DNA of 64,000 nucleotides from Synaphobranchus kaupii (Eukaryota; Chordata; Actinopteri; Anguilliformes; Synaphobranchidae), in the NCBI GenBank assembly GCA_029718625.1, contig CM056391.1:7444589-7508588 (forward strand), given 5' to 3'. The first letter of the stretch is position 1. Every line of letters begins with the position of its first letter. A model generated the notes under the pieces. The model saw only the letters and a list, made by a program, of their open reading frames with translations. It did no database searches and was not told the DNA's origin. Positions 61,335 through 64,000 of the stretch are shown piece after piece. Position numbers and translations under genes: made by a program.

Positions 61335-62098
61335 TGTGTACCAGGAGCCAGTGTGTACCAGAGGCCAGTGTGGGGCCAGTGTGTACCAGGGGCCAGTGTG
61401 TACCAGGAGCCAGTGTGTACCAGGAGCCAGTGTGTGCCAGGGGCCAGTGTGTACCAGAGGCCAGTGTGTACCAGGGGCCAGTGTGTGCCAGGGGCCAGTG
61501 TGTGCCAGGGGCCAGTGTGTACCAGGGGCCAGTGTGTACCAGGGACCAGTGTGTACCAGGGGCCAGTGTGTACCAGGGACCAGTGTGTACCAGGGGCCAG
61601 TGTGTGCCAGGGGCCAGTGTGTACCAGGGGCCAGTGTGTACCAGAGGCCAGTGTGTGCCAGGGGCCAGTGTGTACCAGGGGCCAGTGTGTACCAGGGGCC
61701 AGTGTGTGCCAGGGGCCAGTGTGTGCCAGGGGCCAGTGTGTACCAGGGGCCAGTGTGTACCAGGGGCCAGTGTGTACCAGAGGCCAGTGTGTACCAGGGG
61801 CCAGTGTGTGCCAGGGGCCAGTGTGTACCAGGGGCCAGTGTGTACCAGAGGCCAGTGTGTACCAGGGGCCAGTGTGTACCAGGGGCCAGTGTGTACCAGG
61901 GGCCAGTGTGTACCAGAGGCCAGTGTGTGCCAGGGGCCAGTGTGTACCAGGGGCCAGTGTGTGCCAGGGGCCAGTGTGTACCAGGGACCAGTGTGTGCCA
62001 GGGACCAGTGTGTGCCAGGGGCCAGTGTGTGCCAGGGGCCAGTGTGTGCCAGGGGCCAGTGTGTACCAGGGGCCAGTGTGTGCCAGAGGCCACTGTGT
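61335..62098. repeat. 17-bp minisatellite (about 45 copies)
   Basis: Units CCAGTGTGTACCAGGGG with variants (GTGCC, AGAGG, GGACC, GGAGC). Because 17 is not a multiple of 3, all three plus frames read the same 17-residue cycle (QCVPGASVYQGPVCTRG-like). The minus strand is also open. Not a gene. Confidence 0.97.
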
Positions 62099-62101
62099 CT
62101 A

Positions 62102-62358
62102 GGACCAATCAGGGAATCTGAGACTACAGGGTAGGACCAATCAGGGAATCAGAGACTACAGGGTAGGACCAATCAGGGAATCAGAGACTACAGGGTAGGA
62201 CCAATCAGGGAATCAGAGACTACAGGGTAGGACCAATCAGGGAATCAGAGACTACAGGGTAGGACCAATCAGGGAATCAGAGACTACAGGGTAGGACCAA
62301 TCAGGGAATCAGAGACTACAGGGTAGGACCAATCAAGGAATCAGAGACTACAGGGTAG
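62102..62358. repeat. 32-bp minisatellite (8 copies)
   Basis: AGGACCAATCAGGGAATCAG plus AGACTACAGGGT, nearly invariant, contiguous with the 17-bp array. Each unit carries a CCAAT box-like motif. Confidence 0.95.
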
Positions 62359-63840
62359 CCAATTCCAGCCGCTGACAGTGGAGGTGCTAACAGTGCACAC
62401 GTTTGTATTTGTATACGCAGTGTGTCCCATCATTTCTATGGCCTGACGCTTGATCTGTAATTGTTTATCAGGCTGTACACTAAGCGCGGGTATTGCTCTT
62501 TGCAGAATTAAGCAATAGAGTGGAAAAGAGTTGAGATGGAGCCACATCCGAGGCTGAAAGAAACTCTTCCCGAGCGAGCAGTGCTGGGATCTGAGATGTG
62601 GAATGATCTGGGATCTGAGATGTGGAATGACATTCTCTCATTAAGGATGACTATTCTTCTTCTTTGCTAGTCCCTGCTGTGTTTGTAAATGCGTGTGGAA
62701 TCACGCTTTGCTCATTCAGAATACATAGCACAGAGGCCACGCTGATCTTATTAAATTTCATCTTTTATTATTTTTACAACATACAAAAAAGCAGAACTGG
62801 GGAAAGTCAGTCCTGAGATTCATTCATTTATGAGAGAATTCCGACAGTCACAGTGGCAGGTCTTGCTCAAAATGGAGGAAAGGACAGCGTAGCTTGCGTC
62901 ATCGCCAATATCCTCTCCGGCCTGCGGAGAGCCATATTGATCTGTCCCTAGCCGGCACAAAGCAGCTCTCACACACCGGAGACCTGGGATCAGGCAGCTG
63001 GAAGGACGTTTGGAAGGGGGAAGATCCCCCCCCCCCTTCCCCTCATAAAATCTCTCTGTTCACAGTCGCCCTTAGCGAAGCATTTGTAATCTTTTACACT
63101 GTGTTCATACAGGAAGTAGCCTTGCCGGGAGGAAATCTCCATTGAATTATGATTTATTACTCCTCCACGGCAGGAAACCTAATTAATGAACACACAGGCC
63201 CTTGCCAGACACAGAGGTATGAAATCTCTCTAAGCCTCAGCCTATCATGGAATTAATTCTGCTCACCGTGACATGTAGATCTCTAAATACCTGCAGTATA
63301 CAATAATCTCTATGTAAATCTCTGGGGAATTGCAATTTAATTTCATGGTTATAATGCTAATTTGCATTGGGGGAAATGAACTCGGGGGGCAGGTGTGGAT
63401 GACGAGAAGATTGGTAAAAAAAAAAATTAAAAAAAAATCCATATTTTAATTTGAACTCCTTCTTTCCTTGGGAATGTTATATCAATTTCCATAAAGACTA
63501 ATATGCTCATCCATTGGCATATTGTTTTATAGGCTGTTTTTAACAGACAAATATTAAAGATGGAAGGCGACTGAGAAAGAGGGTATATTGAAAAACTAAG
63601 CAGAAGTGAAAGGCCTAATAGTTCTGCTGACAGACTGTCACTGCAAACTAAAAGCCTGAAGCGTACATACTGGCAAAGAGAGAGAGAGAGAGAGTATCCC
63701 CCATTTTGAAATATGTAGTGCTCAGAATTAATAGGCGGCATGTTGTCAGTGCACAAGTGAGCGTGACCACCCAGGCGTTAGAAGCAGATTCAGGAGAAGT
63801 TTAATACTATGGAACAGGCTGAAAGATCAGTGCCTTAGAT
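62359..63840. other. No gene seen
   Basis: A 24-bp duplication (GATCTGGGATCTGAGATGTG...) at about 62587-62633 and homopolymer runs (C at about 63027-63036; A at about 63416-63437). No exon support. Confidence 0.5.
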
Positions 63841-63844
63841 TTCC

Positions 63845-64000
63845 TGTGTCCACTGCCTGTGTGTGAGAGTGTCCACTCTTTGTGTGTGTGATAGTGTCCA
63901 CTCTCTGTGTGTGTGATAGTGTCCACTCTCTGTGTGTTATAGTGTCCACTCTCTGTGTGTGATAGTGTCCACTGCCTGTGTGTTATAGTGTCCACTCCCT
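63845..64000. repeat. About 22-27-bp minisatellite, cut by window end
   Basis: GTGTCCACTCTCTGTGTGTG plus ATA-type units, with GCCTGTG variants; continues past 64000. Confidence 0.9.

Noticed and set aside
61086..62134. ORFs of 249-340 codons over the 17-bp array on both strands
   Set aside because: Every plus frame and one minus frame are open from the same unit; repeat artefact, kept only as a low-priority finding.

Overview
The window looks like ray-finned (teleost) fish chromosomal DNA. It has one host gene with many short exons, fish-type Tc1/mariner, hAT, L2 and tRNA-SINE repeats, and very many minisatellites. There are no operons, prokaryotic-style ORFs or CRISPR arrays. The species cannot be named from the sequence.

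The only host gene I can support is cd2ap (CD2-associated protein, an SH3 adaptor of the CD2AP/CIN85 family). It lies on the minus strand. Coding exons 2 to 18 were placed at 50828 down to 14143. Every junction has an AG acceptor and a GT donor, and every intron phase closes. The spliced model is 626 aa (human CD2AP is about 639 aa): three SH3 domains, a proline-rich linker, a capping-protein-interaction motif and a C-terminal coiled coil. Coding exon 1 (expected to end ATGG) was not found; it is probably upstream of 50828, in the 500-N gap, or beyond the window.

Layout: 1-789, 12-bp minisatellite. 790-14142, region 3' of cd2ap with Tc1, SINE, MITE and hAT copies and a 37-bp minisatellite. 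14143-50828, cd2ap with introns full of repeats. 50829-64000, upstream flank or intron 1, made mostly of minisatellites, with an assembly gap, an L2 fragment, a SINE and a Tc1 relic.

The most unusual signal is that three separate tandem repeats in cd2ap are built from the gene's own exon-end/5' splice-site junctions. An array of about 67-bp subunits (133-bp higher-order unit) at 47.5-50.7 kb carries copies of the exon 2 donor. A 37-bp array at 36.1-36.9 kb carries copies of the exon 8 donor. A triplication at 17.9-18.2 kb carries the end of exon 14 with its donor. Together they place about 50 donor-like decoys just downstream of real donors. At exon 2, two decoys are in frame and in phase, so their use would insert 53 or 108 residues after the first SH3 domain. 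The exon 2 array is itself split by a hAT element with a perfect 8-bp target duplication.
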